DNA from: Algibacter sp. L1A34 | Lineage (GTDB): Bacteria > Bacteroidota > Bacteroidia > Flavobacteriales > Flavobacteriaceae | DNA: 64,000 bases | Assembly: GCF_009796805.1 (NCBI RefSeq) | Contig: NZ_CP047029.1 | Coordinates: 620,001-684,000, forward strand | Direction of reading: 5' to 3' | Shown: positions 45,703-56,043 of the stretch, piece after piece | How positions within the stretch are numbered: the stretch's first letter is position 1 | Layout: every line of letters begins with the position of its first letter | Made by a program: the position numbers and the translations under genes | The notes under the pieces: model-generated | What the model saw: the letters and a program-made list of their open reading frames with translations, nothing else | Told to the model about the DNA's origin: nothing | Database searches by the model: none

Positions 45703-47133
45703 ATGAAAATAAGTAAAATCGCATCTCTTTCATTTATGGTTTTAGGCATCGTAATGATAACCAGCTGTAAAAAACCTCAACCCGACCTAAAACCAAATAT
45801 TCTACTTATTTGTATTGATGATCTGCGTCCGGAATTAAAAAGCTTTGGCGCAAATTATATTATCTCCCCAAATATTGATGAGTTAGCAAATGCAGGTGTT
45901 TCATTTCAAAATCATTTTGCAAATGCTCCCAGTTGCGGACCTTCTCGCTATACCTTACTAACAGGTTTATATGGTCCACCTAGTAATGATGCGTTATTCA
46001 TACGGTCCAAAAAAATAACACAAGGCAAAGAAACCGTAAAACCAAGTATGCCCGAATGGTTTAAAACACAAGGCTACACTACCGTTTCTGTTGGAAAAGT
46101 ATCTCATCATCCGGGAGGAAGAGGTGGAGACGATTGGAATGACAGTACTATTATTGAAATGCCTAACGCTTGGAATAAACATTTAATGCCTGTTGCAGAA
46201 TGGGAACATCCTCGTGGCGCAATGCATGGGCTTGCCAACGGAGAAATTCGAGTAAACGCTAGTAACATGGATGTGTATCAAACTGTAGAAGGAAATGATA
46301 ATCTGTATCCTGATGGCGCAATTACAAATGAAGCTTTAAAACAACTCGGTAACTTATCAACTAATACTGAAAACCCCTTTTTTCTAGCTATTGGAATAAT
46401 TAAACCACACCTACCCTTCGGAGCTCCAAAATCTTATTACGATAGTTATGATAGTATAACCTTCCCGGAAATAGAACATCCGCAAAAACCAAAAGGAAGA
46501 ACAACTTGGCATAATTCTTCTGAATTCATGAAATATAACAATTGGGGAAAAGATGCAAATACAGATTCGCAATTTGCTTATGAGTTACGCCGCCATTATG
46601 CAGCATGTGTAAGTTATGCCGACGCCCAAGTTGGGAAGATTTTAGATGAATTGAAACGCACAGGAGCAGACAAAAACACTATCGTTGTTCTTTGGGGAGA
46701 TCATGGTTGGCACTTGGGAGAATATGGCATTTGGGGAAAGCATAGTTTGTTCGAAGAATCTCTACATTCTCCATTAATTATTTTTGATCCAAGAATGAAA
46801 AACAACGGGTTTAAGTCTAATGCTATTGTAGAAACTCTTGATATTTTCCCTACGTTATGCGAGTTAACCGGAATTAAAATCCCTGACTTTACACAAGGCG
46901 TATCTCTCGAAAATATATTAGAAAAACCGAATACAACGGGCCATAATGCTGTTGCTTACAAAGCTAATGTTTCGACGATAAGAACTGCTACGCATAGATT
47001 GACTCTCCATAAGGATGGTTTCGCTGAATTGTATAGCTATTTAAGTGGAGACAATGAAGCTATAAATATAGCAGATAGCAATCCTGAATTGGTTAAAGAA
47101 TTAACGAATGCGTTGAAGGCTAAGTTAAAGTAA
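45703..47133 (+). CDS. Sulfatase lipoprotein (iduronate-2-sulfatase-like)
   Basis: The 476-residue protein has a lipoprotein signal peptide (lipobox VMITSC), then the sulfatase fold: metal ligands in [12 protein letters not shown] (Asp39, Asp40), the Cys-type formylglycine motif [12 protein letters not shown] with Cys78, [12 protein letters not shown] and [18 protein letters not shown]. It should hydrolyse sulfate esters of a polysaccharide at the cell surface, and needs a formylglycine-generating enzyme encoded elsewhere. No SusC/SusD pair is adjacent, so it is not in an obvious polysaccharide utilisation locus. It is complete and borders the accessory region. Confidence 0.9.
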   Translation: MKISKIASLSFMVLGIVMITSCKKPQPDLKPNILLICIDDLRPELKSFGANYIISPNIDELANAGVSFQNHFANAPSCGPSRYTLLTGLYGPPSNDALFIRSKKITQGKETVKPSMPEWFKTQGYTTVSVGKVSHHPGGRGGDDWNDSTIIEMPNAWNKHLMPVAEWEHPRGAMHGLANGEIRVNASNMDVYQTVEGNDNLYPDGAITNEALKQLGNLSTNTENPFFLAIGIIKPHLPFGAPKSYYDSYDSITFPEIEHPQKPKGRTTWHNSSEFMKYNNWGKDANTDSQFAYELRRHYAACVSYADAQVGKILDELKRTGADKNTIVVLWGDHGWHLGEYGIWGKHSLFEESLHSPLIIFDPRMKNNGFKSNAIVETLDIFPTLCELTGIKIPDFTQGVSLENILEKPNTTGHNAVAYKANVSTIRTATHRLTLHKDGFAELYSYLSGDNEAINIADSNPELVKELTNALKAKLK

Positions 47134-47157
47134 TAAAAATTACCTCAGCAAAAACTC

Positions 47158-47321
47158 GCGTTAGGGATTGAACGGCATGTTTGAAATCCTTTTTGCGAAA
47201 AACATTAAAACGGAACACTAGGTTAAACGCCTACTTAAATATATGCAGTAGTCCTGAAAAAACTCAGAAAGCTTCGCAAAAAGATTGAGTAGTGAAAGCC
47301 CGACCCTTTTCGGGTAACGCC
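47158..47321 (-). repeat. Dispersed intergenic element, copy 3
   Basis: The reverse complement starts GGCGTTACC-CGAAAAGGGTCGGGCTTTCACT and ends GCCGTTCAATCCCTAACGC, the same termini as copies 1, 2 and 4. At 164 bp it is the longest copy. It fills the gap between the convergent sulfatase and trkH genes. Confidence 0.8.
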
Positions 47322-47348
47322 AAATTATTTATAAAATAAAGACGATGT

Positions 47349-48842
47349 TTATCGGTTTCTCCAGAAAAATGGTGTGAATAAAATAAGTACTGTAAAAAGT
47401 TCTAAACGCCCAATAAGCATTAAAAATGATGCCCACCATTTTGCAAGTGGCGGTAATGCAGCGTAATTGTTTACAGGACCAAAATCGCCTAAGGCTGGAC
47501 CAACGTTTCCGAGGCTAGACGCGGCTAAACCTACTGCTGAATCGTACTGAATTCCGAACATAGAAAACACAAGCGCACCGATAATAAAAGACAGCATATA
47601 GAGGATAAAAAAGCCAAGCACATTAAATACGATATTCCCCGAAACGGCACGTTTATTATAACGAACAGGCAAAATAGCATTGGGATGCAGCGTACGTTTA
47701 AACTCTAAAAACCCGTTTTTAATTAAAATTAAATGGCGAACTACTTTTACACCTCCAGAGGTACTTCCTGCCGAACCACCAAGAAACATGAGTCCGAAAA
47801 AGAAAACGACTAAAAAGGGGGTCCAAAGCGTATAATCTGCTGATACAAAACCTGTTGTTGTAATTACAGATAATACTTGGAAAAGCGCATGCCTAAAGGC
47901 ACTTTCTGCTTCTCCCCAAACCATAGGATGATTAATACTTGATATAGAAGGATCGGCTTGAAAATAAATAATTACCGCTGCTATTAAGGTGAATATTATA
48001 ATGAATTTTGTATAGATTTGAAACTCTTCATCTTCAATAATTTTTGAAAACTTTCCTTTAAAAGCAAAGTAACTAAGTACAAAGTTAACACCTGCCAAAA
48101 ACATAAATAAAATAATGATGTATTGTATTAAAGGCTGATCGTTCCAATAGGCAACACTGGCATTTTTAGTTGAAAAGCCACCCGTAGATAGCGTGCACAT
48201 AGCATGATTTATGGCATCAAAAAAAGACATACCTGCTAACTTTAAAAGCAAAGTTTCGGCTGCTGTATAGCCAAAATAAATAAGCCATAAACGTTTTGCT
48301 GTGTCTGTAATTCTTGGGTGTAATTTATCGGCACTTGGCCCTGGTGCTTCTGCAGCAAAAAGTTGCATACCTCCAATACCTAGTAATGGAAGAATAGCAA
48401 TGGCAAGAACAATAATTCCCATACCACCTATCCAGTGTGTTAAACTTCGCCAAAATAAAACACCTTTTGGTACGGCTTCAATATCATTTAAAATAGACGC
48501 GCCTGTTGTGGTATAGCCAGACATGGTTTCGAAAAATGCATTTGTAAAACTCGGAATACTACCTGTAAAAACATATGGTAAGGCACCGCAGAGCGACATA
48601 ATAATCCAACCAAAGGTTACAACTATGTAACCCTCACGCTTGTTCATTTCTTTGTTGTGATCTTTTGTTAAAAACATAGCTACAACACCAATAATAAGGG
48701 TTGCCATACCCGCTAAAAAGATTTGAAACGTTACTCCATCTTTATAAAGCAGACTAACTAATGCCGACAACAACATGAACCCGCCATTGAACAAAAGTAA
48801 TAGTCCTAAGAAATGAAAAATGATTTTGTAATTTAATTTCAT
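47349..48842 (-). CDS. trkH: Trk-type potassium uptake protein TrkH
   Basis: This 497-residue inner-membrane potassium transporter subunit has about ten hydrophobic helices with four pore loops: YTTTGASILND, CTLSTGGFSTKN, TTTGFVSADY and SLGNVGPALGD. Each supplies the selectivity-filter Gly. TrkH works with the nucleotide-gated regulator TrkA, encoded 54 bases upstream on the same strand, so the two form an operon for K+ homeostasis. Length and motifs are normal. Confidence 0.95.
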   Translation of the reverse strand: MKLNYKIIFHFLGLLLLFNGGFMLLSALVSLLYKDGVTFQIFLAGMATLIIGVVAMFLTKDHNKEMNKREGYIVVTFGWIIMSLCGALPYVFTGSIPSFTNAFFETMSGYTTTGASILNDIEAVPKGVLFWRSLTHWIGGMGIIVLAIAILPLLGIGGMQLFAAEAPGPSADKLHPRITDTAKRLWLIYFGYTAAETLLLKLAGMSFFDAINHAMCTLSTGGFSTKNASVAYWNDQPLIQYIIILFMFLAGVNFVLSYFAFKGKFSKIIEDEEFQIYTKFIIIFTLIAAVIIYFQADPSISSINHPMVWGEAESAFRHALFQVLSVITTTGFVSADYTLWTPFLVVFFFGLMFLGGSAGSTSGGVKVVRHLILIKNGFLEFKRTLHPNAILPVRYNKRAVSGNIVFNVLGFFILYMLSFIIGALVFSMFGIQYDSAVGLAASSLGNVGPALGDFGPVNNYAALPPLAKWWASFLMLIGRLELFTVLILFTPFFWRNR

Positions 48843-48896
48843 GTGGGATTTTAATATTGTTTTAATGTAAAATCTGACTTAGCAGAAATTTCATTT

Positions 48897-50246
48897 TTAA
48901 AGGAATAATTTTTCGACACCTTTTATAGATTGTAATAAACTACAAACCACCACGCGATCGCCTGCTTGTATTTTAAAATCGCCTAATGCAATAACTCCCA
49001 ATCCGTCGCGAATAACACCTCCTATAATAGCAGAACGCGGAAAGTCGACATTTTTAATAACCTTGTTACAAATGGCAGATGTTGGCTTAACTTCAAATTC
49101 TAAAAGCTCGGCGTTCATGTTACTAAGCTTCGTCATGGCAACGACTTCACCTTTTCTAATATATCTAAAAATATTATTTGCAGCTAACAGCTTTTTATTT
49201 ATTAAGGTTTCGATACCAATAGAATGTGATAATTCGAAATAATCCATATTTTCTACTAGTGCTACTGTTTTTTTAACACCTTTAGATTTAGCGACTAAAC
49301 AGGTCATGATATTGGTTTCGGAGTTTTTACCAACCGCAATAAAAGCATCCATGTCGCTAATATTTTCTTCCTCTAGTAAATCGACCTTTCGGCCATCACT
49401 ATGCAATACTAAAACCTTAGGTAACTCGTCGGCAATATCGAAAGCACGTTCCTTATTTTCTTCTAAAAGCTTTACATTAAATCCTTTTTCGGAAAGAGAC
49501 CTCGCTGTTTTAAAACCGATTTGACTTCCGCCTAAAATCATCACATTTTTAATAACACGATTAGGCTTACCTGTAAGACGACACAACTCTTCATTTCCCT
49601 CTTTAGAAGTTATAAAAACCACATGATCACCACGTTTAAATTTAGTATCGCCACGTGGAATAATAGTAAATTGTGTACCAAAACGCTGAATAGCAATGGG
49701 TACAAAATGTAATTCTGGAAATATTCTGGCCGCTTCTTTTACGGTTTTTCCAACAAAAGAGGCAGAACTTCTTAAGTTTAAACCAATCATGGTTAATGCA
49801 CCGTTTTCAAACTCGTAAGTATCATTAAATGAAGATTGCTTAAGTGATAACTCAATTTCTGATGCTGCCAATGCTTCCGGAGAAATTAACTCATCTATAC
49901 CAAATTTGGTAAAACCGACCTCATCTTTATGATGTATAAATTCGGTATTGGAAATTCTAGCAATAGTACGTTTAGAACCTAACTGCTTTGCCAAAACACA
50001 AATTGTAATATTGGTGGTTTCGCTTGCTGTTACCGCTATTAATAAATCGCTAGACTCTACTCGAGATTCTTTTAAAATAGCAATAGAAGTAGCATCGCCC
50101 TTAATAACTCTAATATCCAAATGAGTGTCTGCGTAAGCTAAACTATCCTTCTGGGTATCTATTAAAGTGATTTCTTGAGACTCGTATGATAGGAGTTTTG
50201 CTAGATGAAATCCAACTTCGCCAGCTCCTGCTATAATTATTTTCAT
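48897..50246 (-). CDS. trkA: Trk system potassium regulator TrkA
   Basis: This 449-residue peripheral cytoplasmic regulator binds NAD(H) or ATP and gates TrkH. It contains two RCK units: Rossmann loops GAGEVGFHLAKLL (residues 6-18) and ILGGSQIGFKTARSL (near 235), each followed by a TrkA-C domain (KTVKEAARIFPELHFVPIAIQR; NKVIKNVDFPRSAIIGGVIR). The double-RCK layout is typical of TrkA rather than KtrA. It is first in the trkA-trkH operon and diverges from ubiE. Confidence 0.95.
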   Translation of the reverse strand: MKIIIAGAGEVGFHLAKLLSYESQEITLIDTQKDSLAYADTHLDIRVIKGDATSIAILKESRVESSDLLIAVTASETTNITICVLAKQLGSKRTIARISNTEFIHHKDEVGFTKFGIDELISPEALAASEIELSLKQSSFNDTYEFENGALTMIGLNLRSSASFVGKTVKEAARIFPELHFVPIAIQRFGTQFTIIPRGDTKFKRGDHVVFITSKEGNEELCRLTGKPNRVIKNVMILGGSQIGFKTARSLSEKGFNVKLLEENKERAFDIADELPKVLVLHSDGRKVDLLEEENISDMDAFIAVGKNSETNIMTCLVAKSKGVKKTVALVENMDYFELSHSIGIETLINKKLLAANNIFRYIRKGEVVAMTKLSNMNAELLEFEVKPTSAICNKVIKNVDFPRSAIIGGVIRDGLGVIALGDFKIQAGDRVVVCSLLQSIKGVEKLFL

Positions 50247-50490
50247 TTGTAATTCTTCATTATAAAGTGCTGCAAAGATAGTGCAAAATTAATATTAGTT
50301 ATTTAAAATAAAACTTTATAACAAAGCAGAAATCCATTCGAAATCTGCATTATAAACTTAAATCTAACCAAATGATATCGATAAATTTAATAAATTTGAC
50401 AACATAAAACAGTATAACCTTCTTTTCACTTTATCTAATATATTATAAAGTAGAAATAAATTATGTAGGTTTGCCAAAAAAAATAAAGAT

Positions 50491-51216
50491 TTGTCGAAAA
50501 TTAAACCATATAAAGATAGCGATTTAGGTAAGAAAGAACAGGTTACCCAAATGTTTGACACCATTTCTGGTGATTACGACGGACTAAACCGTGTGATTTC
50601 TTTTGGAATTGATATAAAATGGAGAAAAAAAGTTGTTAAAATAGTTAAAGACTCTAATCCTGATAGCATCTTAGATGTTGCGACAGGTACTGGTGATCTA
50701 GCTATTAATTTAGCCGAAACTAATGCCACTAGAATTGTTGGTTTCGATATAAGCAGCGGTATGCTCGAAATTGGTAAAACAAAAATTAAAAAGAAGGCTT
50801 TAGATTCTAAAATTGAAATGATTTTAGGCGATAGCGAAAGTATGCCTTTTGAAGATAATAGCTTTGATGCTATAACGGTAGCTTTTGGTGTTCGTAATTT
50901 TGAATCGTTAGAAAATGGTTTAAAGGAAATTTACAGAGTTTTAAAACCCAACGGTACTTTTGTAATTTTAGAAACCTCTATGCCAGACAAAACACCTTAT
51001 AAACAAGGTTACAATTTTTACACTAAAAATATTTTACCACTTATCGGGAAACTATTTTCTAAGGATAGAAGTGCTTATAAATATTTGTGTGAATCGGCTT
51101 CTGTTTTTCCTTATGGAGAAGCTTTGAACAATATTTTACGTAAAATTGGGTTTATAGATGTTGAAGATTTACCACAAACTTTAGGTGTGGCAACAATTTA
51201 TAAATCTAGGAAGTAA
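50491..51216 (+). CDS. ubiE: Demethylmenaquinone methyltransferase
   Basis: This SAM-dependent enzyme (also called MenG) methylates demethylmenaquinone in the last step of menaquinone synthesis. The 241-residue protein has the start [24 protein letters not shown] motif [38 protein letters not shown] (UbiE signature) and the C-terminal [10 protein letters not shown]. The start codon is TTG at 50491; no upstream ATG exists in frame before a stop. porT follows after four bases, as in other flavobacteria. Confidence 0.94.
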   Translation: MSKIKPYKDSDLGKKEQVTQMFDTISGDYDGLNRVISFGIDIKWRKKVVKIVKDSNPDSILDVATGTGDLAINLAETNATRIVGFDISSGMLEIGKTKIKKKALDSKIEMILGDSESMPFEDNSFDAITVAFGVRNFESLENGLKEIYRVLKPNGTFVILETSMPDKTPYKQGYNFYTKNILPLIGKLFSKDRSAYKYLCESASVFPYGEALNNILRKIGFIDVEDLPQTLGVATIYKSRK

Positions 51217-51220
51217 TAAT

Positions 51221-51949
51221 ATGAAGCAGGTTTTTGCATTATTAGCATTTTTATTTGTAATTCAAACATCGAATGCACAGCTTTTCAAAAAAGAGAAGAT
51301 AACCTATGATGCCAATCAGGGTCGAGGAACTACGGAATACAAACTGCTTCGATGGGGTTATTATTTAGGTTTTAACAACTACGACTTCAATTTTGATTAC
51401 AACCAAGATTTACAAGATATTTATGTAAAAAGCACTACCGGTTTTAATGTAGGCTTAATTGGAAACTTACGAATTAATAAATTTTTAGACATCCGTATAG
51501 AACCTGGTTTACTAATTACTACAAGAGAATTAAATTACAGCTCAACATATTTTACAGAATCGGAACCAAGAGCGAGTGATTTAATACGTGAAGTAAAATC
51601 CACATACATTCATATACCCCTATTATTAAAGGTTTCTACCAAACGGATAAATAATTTTAAACCTTTTGTTGTTGGAGGCTTCTCTACAGCTTTAAATCTT
51701 TCAAGCAATGAAGACAACCCAAACGATAATTCAAACGGACAATTTAGAACTGTAAAAAATTCTCTATTTTACGAATTAGGTTTTGGCATCGATTTTTATT
51801 TATATAACTTTAAATTCACACCATCCATTCGTGGAGTATTTGGATTAAATGATGAGTTGGTAAGAGATGAGGATCCAGATAGTGCATGGACAAGTAACAT
51901 AAACAGCATGAAAACTCGTGGTGTTTTTGTTAATTTTACTTTTCAGTAG
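51221..51949 (+). CDS. porT: Type IX secretion protein PorT/SprT
   Basis: The 242-residue outer-membrane barrel has a signal peptide (ending TSNAQ) and the family sequence KLLRWGYYLGFNNYDFNFDY, EPGLLITTREL, HIPLLLKVSTKRINNFKPFVVGG. PorT/SprT is required for type IX secretion and gliding in Bacteroidota. I use the ATG at 51221, where the signal peptide starts. The ubiE-porT order, with a four-base gap, is the conserved context and strengthens the call. Confidence 0.85.
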   Translation: MKQVFALLAFLFVIQTSNAQLFKKEKITYDANQGRGTTEYKLLRWGYYLGFNNYDFNFDYNQDLQDIYVKSTTGFNVGLIGNLRINKFLDIRIEPGLLITTRELNYSSTYFTESEPRASDLIREVKSTYIHIPLLLKVSTKRINNFKPFVVGGFSTALNLSSNEDNPNDNSNGQFRTVKNSLFYELGFGIDFYLYNFKFTPSIRGVFGLNDELVRDEDPDSAWTSNINSMKTRGVFVNFTFQ

Positions 51950-52004
51950 AAAGTATTAAGTTATTCTTTTGTTGTGCTTAATTAAAATGAACTACTGCAA
52001 AAAA

Positions 52005-52472
52005 ATGATTAAAAGACTCCAAAATAATGATATAGAAGTATCTAAAAAAATACGTTCAGTTTTTCAACTTTCATATAAGATAGAGGCAAAATTATTAAAT
52101 GCTACTGATTTCCCTCCCTTAAAAAGACCCCTTGAAAATTATATAAATAGTGAAACAGAGTTTTTTGGATACTTAAAAGATAAAGAACTTGCTGGGGTCA
52201 TTGAAATTAAACATAACAATAACTTTACACATATTAATAGCTTGGTTGTAGCTCCAAGTTTTTTCAGACAAGGAATTGCAAGAAAACTAATGGAATTCAT
52301 TTTTGAAAGATTTAATTCAAAACTTTTTGTTGTAGAAACTGGATTAGAAAATGGACCAGCCACTGAATTATATAAGAAATTTAATTTCAAAGAAGTTAAA
52401 CAATGGGACACAGACCACGGCGTTAGAAAAATAAAATTTGAACGAAGAATAAATAATATACCTAAACGCTAA
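52005..52472 (+). CDS. GNAT family N-acetyltransferase
   Basis: The protein of about 155 residues has the GNAT core: strand VIEIKHNNNFTHINSLVVAP, the acetyl-CoA loop SFFRQGIARKLMEFIFERF and the C-terminal ENGPATELYKKFNFKEVKQWD. The acceptor is unknown. Candidate starts are ATG at 51987 and at 52005; I prefer 52005 (MIKRLQNNDIEVSKKI), which resembles relatives. The end converges on the methylase gene with a four-base overlap of coding regions. Confidence 0.83.
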   Translation: MIKRLQNNDIEVSKKIRSVFQLSYKIEAKLLNATDFPPLKRPLENYINSETEFFGYLKDKELAGVIEIKHNNNFTHINSLVVAPSFFRQGIARKLMEFIFERFNSKLFVVETGLENGPATELYKKFNFKEVKQWDTDHGVRKIKFERRINNIPKR

Positions 52473-53188
52473 CCTCGTCTAAATTCACTTATCAAAATTG
52501 AAGTTGCCATAGCCACATTCAAACTCTCTGTAGCTTGTAAATCTCCAAATCTTGGGATACTTATTTTTTCAGTAATTAAAGCTTCTACATCTTTCGATAC
52601 ACCATTAGCTTCATTACCCATTACTAAAATGCCATGTTGTGGCAATTGTTTTTTATAAACATTTTGACCATCCATAAAAGCACCAAAAATAGGCGAATCA
52701 ACATCGTTTAAAAACGTTTCCAAATCAACATAACTAATATTTACTCTTGTAATAGAGCCCATAGTAGCTTGTATCACTTTAGGGTTAAAACAATCTACAG
52801 TTGCTTTACTACAAACCAATTGTTTTATACCAAACCAATCACAAAGTCTAATAATGGTTCCTAAATTCCCAGGATCACGAACATCATCCAAAGCCACAAT
52901 AAGTCCTTTGGTTTCTATAGGTGTTTGTTTAGGGATTTCAAAAACCGCCAATGCTTTATTAGGTGTTTTTAAGAAACTAATACGTTTTAAATCGGTTTCA
53001 GAAATTAAAACTTCATCTGTGGCATCAATATTGAAAGATTCCGTTGTATATAATGTATGAAGCTTTAAACTAGACGCCAACAATTCTTTTATTGTTTTAA
53101 CACCTTCAACAACAAAAAAACCTAGGTCTTGTCTATATTTTTTTTGCTTTAAACTCGTTATTAATTTTATTTGGCTTTTACTAAGCAT
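52469..53188 (-). CDS. TrmH-family RNA 2'-O-methyltransferase
   Basis: The 239-residue SpoU-type enzyme has an N-terminal substrate domain (IKLITSLKQKKYRQDLGFFVVEG) and the catalytic SPOUT domain with DDVRDPGNLGTIIRLCDW, GILVMGNEANGVS and ATESLNVAMATSILISEF. It methylates ribose in tRNA or rRNA; the exact target is not predictable. It is distinct from RlmB at 19.2 kb in its N-terminal domain. It diverges from tamL, a frequent pairing in Bacteroidota. Confidence 0.88.
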   Translation of the reverse strand: MLSKSQIKLITSLKQKKYRQDLGFFVVEGVKTIKELLASSLKLHTLYTTESFNIDATDEVLISETDLKRISFLKTPNKALAVFEIPKQTPIETKGLIVALDDVRDPGNLGTIIRLCDWFGIKQLVCSKATVDCFNPKVIQATMGSITRVNISYVDLETFLNDVDSPIFGAFMDGQNVYKKQLPQHGILVMGNEANGVSKDVEALITEKISIPRFGDLQATESLNVAMATSILISEFRRG

Positions 53189-53250
53189 GCCTTTTTCTAA
53201 TTTTTTATAAAGAAAAAGAAAATATTAGTAACATTGGCCTCGACATTAAT

Positions 53251-53316
53251 TTTTCAGTTGAAAAAAATGTATTTTTGAACGCGTAACGTATATTTCAATT
53301 ATTTTTTCAGTTGAAA
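53251..53316 (+). promoter_or_regulatory. tamL upstream region with paired palindromes
   Basis: TTTTCAGTTGAAA occurs at 53251-53263 and again at 53304-53316, 53 bases apart; each contains the palindrome TTTCA-GT-TGAAA. A -7 box TATTTTTG (53270-53277) lies between them. They look like operator sites for a dimeric regulator of tamL or of the divergent methylase. Confidence 0.45.
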
Positions 53317-53362
53317 CAAAATTTTTAAACAAATTTAACCAAGATTAAAGGACGAGTACATT

Positions 53363-55912
53363 TTGAAACTTCAATTCAACAATATATTAATTTTACTAGT
53401 TTGCTTTATTTGCATTACCGCATGTGATAGTTTAAAACGCGTTGCAGAAGAAGACCATGTACTTTCTGAAAACACCATTCTTGTTAACGGTAAAAAAGAA
53501 AACACCGAAATATTAAATAATTTACTTTACCAAAAACCTAACACGAAGATTCCAATATTAGGAGTTCCGTTGCGGTTACACGTCTACAATTTAGCACGTC
53601 CAAATATTGATTCTATTATAAATGCTGATTTAAATAAAAGACCAAACAAGAAAAAACATCTCGAAAATTTTCTATCAAAAAAGCAGTTAAATAAATATAT
53701 TGAATCGAAGACAAAATTTAATGCTTGGCTAAAAAAAACAGGAGAAGCTCCTATTATTGTTAATGAGTTAAAAACCAAAAAATCGATAATCCGTCTCAAT
53801 GATTATTACATTAACAATGGTTGGCTCGATGTAAAAACCGATTATGATATTACAAAAACAGACGATAAACGCGCTAAAATTGAATATCAAGTAGAAACAG
53901 GTGAGCCTTTTATTATCGATACGATTACTCCAAACATTAAATCGCCAATTATCGATACTATTTATCAAAAAATAAAAAAGGACGCATTAATAAAACACAA
54001 CGACCAATACAGAACTGTTAATTTTGAGCAAGAACGAGAACGCATCGCTACAGAAATAAGGAATTCGGGTGTGTATCATTTCTCTCAAGATTACATTACC
54101 ATGGATATTGATACCATTGGCACTAATAAAAAAATGAATGTTGGCATCCATATTCAAGATCGAGCTATTAAAAATCAAGATTCAATTACACGTGTACCTT
54201 TTAAAATTTACACCATTAGAGATGTAAACATTATTACCGATTATTCTTTTGAAAACCGAGATAAACCTTTTCTAGATTCTATAAAATACAACGGTTACAA
54301 TATTTATGCTTACGATAAAATAAAATACAGACCACGCGCACTTACCGATGCCATGTTTACCAACGCTGGCACTATTTTTAAAGATTTAGACCGAACTAGA
54401 ACTTATAGACACCTCAACGAATTACGCACCTTTAAATATCCTAATATTGAGTATTACGAGCATGAAGACAACACCTTAACAGATACTATACGCTTAACAC
54501 CTTTAAAAAAGTTTAATTTTGGTTTTAGTACGGATGTTTCTCAAAGTAATATTCAAAATTTCGGTTTTTCACTTAGCCCAAGTTTACAAATAAGAAATAT
54601 TTTTAGAGGTGCCGAAACTTTTGAAATATCGGGAATTGCATCTATTGGCTCTTCAAAAGATAAAAACGACCCAGGCGATCCTTTTTTTGATATTAACGAA
54701 TATGGTCTCGATTTAAAACTAACTATTCCTAGATTGTTTTCTCCATTTTATACCGAGCGTATTATTCCAAAATACATGTCGCCAAGCACTAGCATTAACT
54801 TATCTACAACAAGCCAAACTAATATTGGTTTAGATAAAGAAACCTTTAGTGGAGCGTTTAGTTTTAAATGGCAACCTAATAGTAAAGTGACTGATAAATT
54901 GGATATTTTCAATATGCAATACATCAACAACCTGAACATAAAAAATTATTTTAGAGTTTATACAACATCTTTCACAACACTAAACAATATTGCCCAAGAA
55001 GTTGGTTATGTTGGTCCAGATGAAGAATTAAACATTCCTAACTCCGATAACCCAAATAATCAAGCCGATGAGTTTATAGCCTATGCTTTGGCCGATACTA
55101 CACCATCTGAAATATCTAGCAGTGAAGTTTCAACCATTCAAGGCATAGACGAACGGAAAACAAGACTTACCGAAAACAACTTAATACTTTCATCCAGTTT
55201 CAGCTTTACTAAAGATGGTAGAACCAATATTTTTGATGAAAATTTTTCAATATTTAAATTTAAATTAGAAGCGGCAGGAAACATATTAGCAAGTGCATCG
55301 GATTTTATTGGTCTTAAAAAAGACGATCAAGATCGATATGAGCTCTTAGGTGTTGCTTTTTCTCAGTACTTAAAAACAGAATTAGATTACACAAAACATT
55401 GGGATTTAGGTACTAAAAACGTAATCGCTATGCGTAGCTTTTTAGGTATCGCTGTTCCTTACGGAAACTCAACAAGTATACCATTTTCTAAAAGTTTCTA
55501 TGCTGGTGGACCTAACGACAACAGAGCTTGGTCGGCCTATGGCTTAGGGCCAGGGAGTTCGCAAACCACAAACGAATTTAATGAAGCTAACCTAAAAATT
55601 GCTTTTAACTTAGAACATCGCTTTAATTTAATTGGTAATTTAAATGCCGCATTTTTTATCGATGCAGGAAATATTTGGAATATTTTTGACGATGTTGAAA
55701 CCGAAGGAGCCACTTTCGACAGCTTCAGTTCATTAAAAGATATCGCTGTAGGTTCTGGTACTGGTTTACGCTACGATTTTAGCTTTTTTGTTTTTAGATT
55801 CGATGTAGGCTTTAAAACCTACAATCCATCCAACGAAACACAAAACCGTTGGTTTCAAGAATATAACTTCTCAAATGCTGTATATAACATAGGTATAAAC
55901 TACCCTTTTTAA
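53363..55912 (+). CDS. tamL: TamL, lipoprotein TamA-like outer-membrane assembly protein
   Basis: The 849-residue Omp85-family protein has a lipoprotein signal peptide (lipobox CITAC), unusual for Omp85 proteins but typical of Bacteroidota TamL. POTRA-like domains follow (about 30-400; IRLNDYYINNGWLDVKTDY, TIRDVNIITDYSF) and then a 16-strand barrel with SFYAGGPNDNRAWSAYGLGPG in the place of the substrate-loop motif. TamL works with TamB in outer-membrane protein or lipid transport. The start codon is TTG at 53363, as no ATG precedes the signal peptide. Confidence 0.88.
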   Translation: MKLQFNNILILLVCFICITACDSLKRVAEEDHVLSENTILVNGKKENTEILNNLLYQKPNTKIPILGVPLRLHVYNLARPNIDSIINADLNKRPNKKKHLENFLSKKQLNKYIESKTKFNAWLKKTGEAPIIVNELKTKKSIIRLNDYYINNGWLDVKTDYDITKTDDKRAKIEYQVETGEPFIIDTITPNIKSPIIDTIYQKIKKDALIKHNDQYRTVNFEQERERIATEIRNSGVYHFSQDYITMDIDTIGTNKKMNVGIHIQDRAIKNQDSITRVPFKIYTIRDVNIITDYSFENRDKPFLDSIKYNGYNIYAYDKIKYRPRALTDAMFTNAGTIFKDLDRTRTYRHLNELRTFKYPNIEYYEHEDNTLTDTIRLTPLKKFNFGFSTDVSQSNIQNFGFSLSPSLQIRNIFRGAETFEISGIASIGSSKDKNDPGDPFFDINEYGLDLKLTIPRLFSPFYTERIIPKYMSPSTSINLSTTSQTNIGLDKETFSGAFSFKWQPNSKVTDKLDIFNMQYINNLNIKNYFRVYTTSFTTLNNIAQEVGYVGPDEELNIPNSDNPNNQADEFIAYALADTTPSEISSSEVSTIQGIDERKTRLTENNLILSSSFSFTKDGRTNIFDENFSIFKFKLEAAGNILASASDFIGLKKDDQDRYELLGVAFSQYLKTELDYTKHWDLGTKNVIAMRSFLGIAVPYGNSTSIPFSKSFYAGGPNDNRAWSAYGLGPGSSQTTNEFNEANLKIAFNLEHRFNLIGNLNAAFFIDAGNIWNIFDDVETEGATFDSFSSLKDIAVGSGTGLRYDFSFFVFRFDVGFKTYNPSNETQNRWFQEYNFSNAVYNIGINYPF

Positions 55913-56003
55913 CCCCTTTTTATTTTCGATTTCACTATAACGTTTTAGTATAACTTTAGTATTTTCAACATAATAAATCGCAGTTTTTTATTTAAAAATT
56001 GAT

Positions 56004-56011
56004 TACTTTTG
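56004..56011 (+). promoter_or_regulatory. -7 element of fbaA
   Basis: TACTTTTG fits TAnnTTTG, 32 bases before the fbaA ATG. The -33 box is not clear. Confidence 0.45.
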
Positions 56012-56043
56012 GTAACTAGTAATTATTAATCAATAAATTAAAA

